This document shows, piece after piece, positions 60,633-64,000 of a stretch of DNA of 64,000 nt. The translations under genes and the position numbers were made by a program. Location: positions 46,065,744-46,129,743 of the forward strand of contig OW804096.1 in NCBI GenBank assembly GCA_942159475.1, in the 5' to 3' direction. Each line of letters begins with the position of its first letter. Within the stretch, counting starts at the first letter, position 1. Below the pieces are notes generated by a model. It was not told the origin of the DNA and made no database searches. It saw nothing but the letters and a program-made list of their open reading frames with translations. This DNA comes from Sthenelais limicola. Lineage: Eukaryota > Annelida > Polychaeta > Phyllodocida > Sigalionidae.

Positions 60633-62231
60633 TATATAACATCGGTTCTATCTACGCATTTTATGAACATTCATAGTGGAGGAATATATTTTACAAGCAT
60701 TGATACAATTATCCAAGCTTATATCTCATTAAACCCGGTATACACATAAATATAAAGAAGTATTATACAAGCTTCAATACTATTTTTCAATGTCATGATT
60801 CATTAAAACCGGTATACACATAAATATAGCAATATTAGAGAGACAGAAAGTACACAGACAGACGCATACATATACATATCCCAGTTCACCATATCACAGT
60901 GTGTACGATCTTCCCACCAAGAAGACTCTTATCTTTAAATCACAAAATATATATCCAGGCCACATTTGACCTCCGGTAAAATTGAGACGGATCATGATGG
61001 ATCCTGGGATTGCATGTTATTTCTGGGGTTATATAATTATCTAGCATATCATATTGGGGGAGGGTACTGGGGTGTGTGTGTGGGGGGGGGGGGGGGTACT
61101 AGGGTGTGAGTGAGGGTAGAAGGGGAGATACGAATGACTTGTCAGTTCCCCCACCTGAAGCAACCTCACCGGTGTCAGCTGTTCTGTGCTGAAGATATGA
61201 CTCTGCTAAAGTTTGTGAAGTTATGTTGGTAAGTTATACCTGTAGTGGCGGAGTTAATACCCAACGCATGTGTTTCTGCACGAGGTGAACCATGTGGGAA
61301 AGAAGAGAGCGAACTTGGGCCAATGTTAGGCACAAGAACAGGGATAAAACTTTTTAGACTGACGAGTTTGGTTCACATTTCCAGATTTATTTGGCTCATT
61401 TAGATATGGAATGCATACACACGAGTGTAGAAGGATTTTCATTTATGTATTACAGAAGGTGACAGAAGGAAGGTGGTCGCCCCTTTTCATTGAAATTACT
61501 CTCATGTTCTCAGATCGGAATCAAGATCGGTGGCTGTTTCTATAATATAACCAAGGTTCCCCTCCAAACTGACCTAATCCCTATAACACTTTCTTGTTTT
61601 CTTTTACCTTAATCGTTTGCCTTTGTTTTGTGTTATCGGTCTCTATTTAGAATACATCTTATGATCTGGCCTCATGGGTTCCACACACGTGTAATTCGTT
61701 ACCAGTACCAGATTGAATCTCCATTCGAATTCTCTACAAAGGGCGTAAAGCAACCAAGACCCACTTTCCCTCTTCTTTCCCCCTCCCCTCGTGTACCCAA
61801 CTCGTGAAAATATCCAGCAGCAATTATTATATTACCATGACCAACGCCTCCAGTTAATAAATTATAAACTACGCTGGTCTAATGGAAGGGGCTGAAGTGG
61901 CTGAATGCTTCAATAAAAGCTGCATTCTGTGGAAATCCTCAGTAGCATTCCCTCCTGTCACGACTCTGCTTCTGACTGCACTATAGGTTTTGGTGCAGAC
62001 ATGACCAGTGTATTGTTATTATACTCAAAAGACCTGAGCGTTGTGGTGTTATGAGTGAAAACAGAATCTCAAATGTGATTATCCCACGAGGCGGCCAACC
62101 TGTTAGTGGCCACTGGGGAGTATAGATGTTCCCACTTGAAAGTAGTCAGCTTGGATATATGTATTTGTATTTAAAGATTTCTATTACAGCTATAGATTAT
62201 GCAGTTACACAGTCAGGTCCAGACGGCCAAA
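60633..62231. other. Probable intron, part 2; tandem duplication and G-run
   Basis: A 74-bp tandem duplication starts at 60693 and 60767 (the shared part ggtatacacataaatata is near-identical), directly right of the TIR element. A G-run lies at about 61079-61096. Otherwise nothing recognisable. Confidence 0.5.
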
Positions 62232-62343
62232 TTCCTCGATTCCACATCCAGCGATAAGCTTAACCACAAGGCTAAGACTAAGGCTAAAAGTGTTAATGAC
62301 CCCTAAAACTTAGGGGTCCAAAACTGCCTTCTGAACCTAACTG
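62232..62343. repeat. Dispersed repeat, copy 2 (empty site of micropalindrome 6)
   Basis: Inverted relative to 39391-39538. It reads continuously across ctaagac (62272-62278) without the palindrome or the duplication seen in copy 1. Confidence 0.88.
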
Positions 62344-64000
62344 TACACACTGTTCTCACTTACGTTTTCAAGTTTATGCCATTGCAAATGTCAGAGAATA
62401 TTTTAACATAGGGACAACTGATGCTTACAATACTAATGTTCCAAGATTCTACGCGGCAAACATGATATTCTGGAAGTGTAACATCCAAATTTAAGGCTGT
62501 TATGTATTCATTGATTTAAAATTGGTGTCATTGTATTGATTATTGCAGAAATCATAGACGCTTATAAGAAATGATTTGTTTTGATAATTTCTTCATCAAA
62601 TTGTTCGCCCCTTTAGGACCGAGGAGAAATGGAGCAGGAACCCATGTAATACAGGAATTACTACATACCGTATACAATCATTGCGAAGGCATGGGTTTAA
62701 CATTTATAATGCTGATTATCGGGCTGTGTTTTAAGGATCATGGCTATAGTGCTACGGCCCCAATCTTTGTCCTTTATTGGTCCACTGATTCAATGGTGAT
62801 CATCCTCAGTTCAGACAGTCGCCTCTCATAGAATATACATAATTACGTTTTATACTACTATGACATTTCAATGTATGGGAATGTAGCTATGTTCATAATC
62901 TAAGTTGACGTGAATATGATCCGAGGAACCGTATAGACTTAATTGTTCAAATCCTAGTGTTGGAGGAGCGAATCATTGTTTTCGAAAAGGACATATATGA
63001 CACCCTAAAGAAATTCAATGTACCGGAGATGTTCTTTTTTTATCAGCAATAAGTTTAAATACTTATCCCCTGAAAAAGAAAAACCCTGAGACACTGATTA
63101 GAATCCGACTGTAAAATGATCGATGTAACTTGCCCGAATAGAGATAGAGACAGGCAGGGACAGACGTTTTCAAAGGTAGGCGACATGTCTGGATGAATTA
63201 TATTCTTGAGGTGCATTGGCAATTTGGAATGGTACAGTCCATGGCCTAGGCTCGCTTTTCCATGCCAGAGAGCAAGAACACAATCCTATTGTCACGTCTC
63301 TACCGATCTCATTTCAAAGATCCCCTGTAAAAGGAAACTGGTGAAAATAAGAAAAAAAATGGGAATATTTTATGGTTTCTTCCCTTGCATGTGGATGAAA
63401 GGGTGTGCATATCTTATTATAGTTATATCATATCTTATTATTATAGGACCCCACCTTTCTATATGGTGGACACAACTTTTCACTTTGACTTCCAAGTAAA
63501 TTCTTGCTAATAAAAGGTTGCTCCCTATGATATTACCTCTGAAGTGTGGGTGATGTTGGATGTGTTTATGCAATAACCAATTTAAACACTCCATGGGGAG
63601 GTATTTCACCCTATGTGCAAACATGAAAGCAACCGTAGCACTGCCACCAAGGTCAGTTCCTGCCCACCTTACCGGACATTAATCTGCACTGAATTATATT
63701 CTTTACATGTTACAGTAGGTTTAATAATCTATATGAATAAAAAATATTACATATAAAAAATAAAAATGAAACAAATAATATGCCACAACGCGATGTAAGA
63801 CATTTCCTTTCTTTCCTATAAAGTTTATTGCCATGGTTCCACAGGCGTACCTTGATAATGCACACCATACTGTATATGCTCATAAAAAAATCTATGTATA
63901 CGTTTCTGAGCATAAGAGCCATGGAGAAGAGAAAGGAAAGGAGGGGGACAAAGGCACTCGCACGCCCTCTTGTTTGCCGACGTGCTGAACGTTGTCACTG
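62344..64000. other. No recognised gene
   Basis: AT-rich sequence to the window end, probably still within the large intron. No exon or element recognised. Confidence 0.4.

Overview
The window is metazoan genomic DNA: AT-rich, mostly non-coding, with small exons bounded by GT/AG splice sites, microsatellites and many degraded transposable elements. I recognise two host genes. A complete eight-exon TPGS1 gene (tubulin polyglutamylase complex subunit 1) lies on the minus strand at 13683-17917. The first coding exon of a large gene lies on the plus strand at 45986-46316; its N-terminus (MDGRHDFSP...) resembles vertebrate TNRC18/BAHCC1. The organism is probably a marine invertebrate deuterostome, perhaps an echinoderm. 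This is a weak inference from gene content, TE types and frequent TAGGCCTA-like words around 17-20 kb.

Layout. 1-761: a 112-bp direct repeat flanking a segment with two TGACGTCA sites. 762-7479: a 5'-truncated non-LTR retrotransposon (LINE) on the minus strand with 18-bp target-site duplications (TSDs). Its ORF1 ends in a NADAR domain, and its ORF2 (endonuclease plus reverse transcriptase) is split by a 1495-bp TIR element at 4733-6227. 7758-9776: two tandem copies of a ~1.15-kb unit with conserved hairpins. 9777-13682: no recognised gene. 13683-17917: TPGS1. 18959-19234: a MITE. 19.2-45.6 kb: intergenic or upstream DNA with small elements, including a hAT-like element at 42092-43261. 45577-46316: the TNRC18/BAHCC1-like exon. 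46317-64000: probably the first coding intron, holding a 114-bp foldback element and a second TIR element (59128-60630) related to the one inside the LINE.

Two patterns deserve most attention. (1) At least seven, possibly nine, tiny (22-37 bp) near-perfect palindromes are each flanked by 7-bp direct repeats, as if inserted with a 7-bp TSD. One has an uninserted counterpart in a related repeat at 62272-62278. (2) The two TIR elements carry a short GC-rich motif (GCCGTCACG in one, GCCGTAACG in the other) at matching internal positions. All copies within an element agree, although the DNA between them has diverged. The NADAR domain in a LINE ORF1 is a third unusual item.
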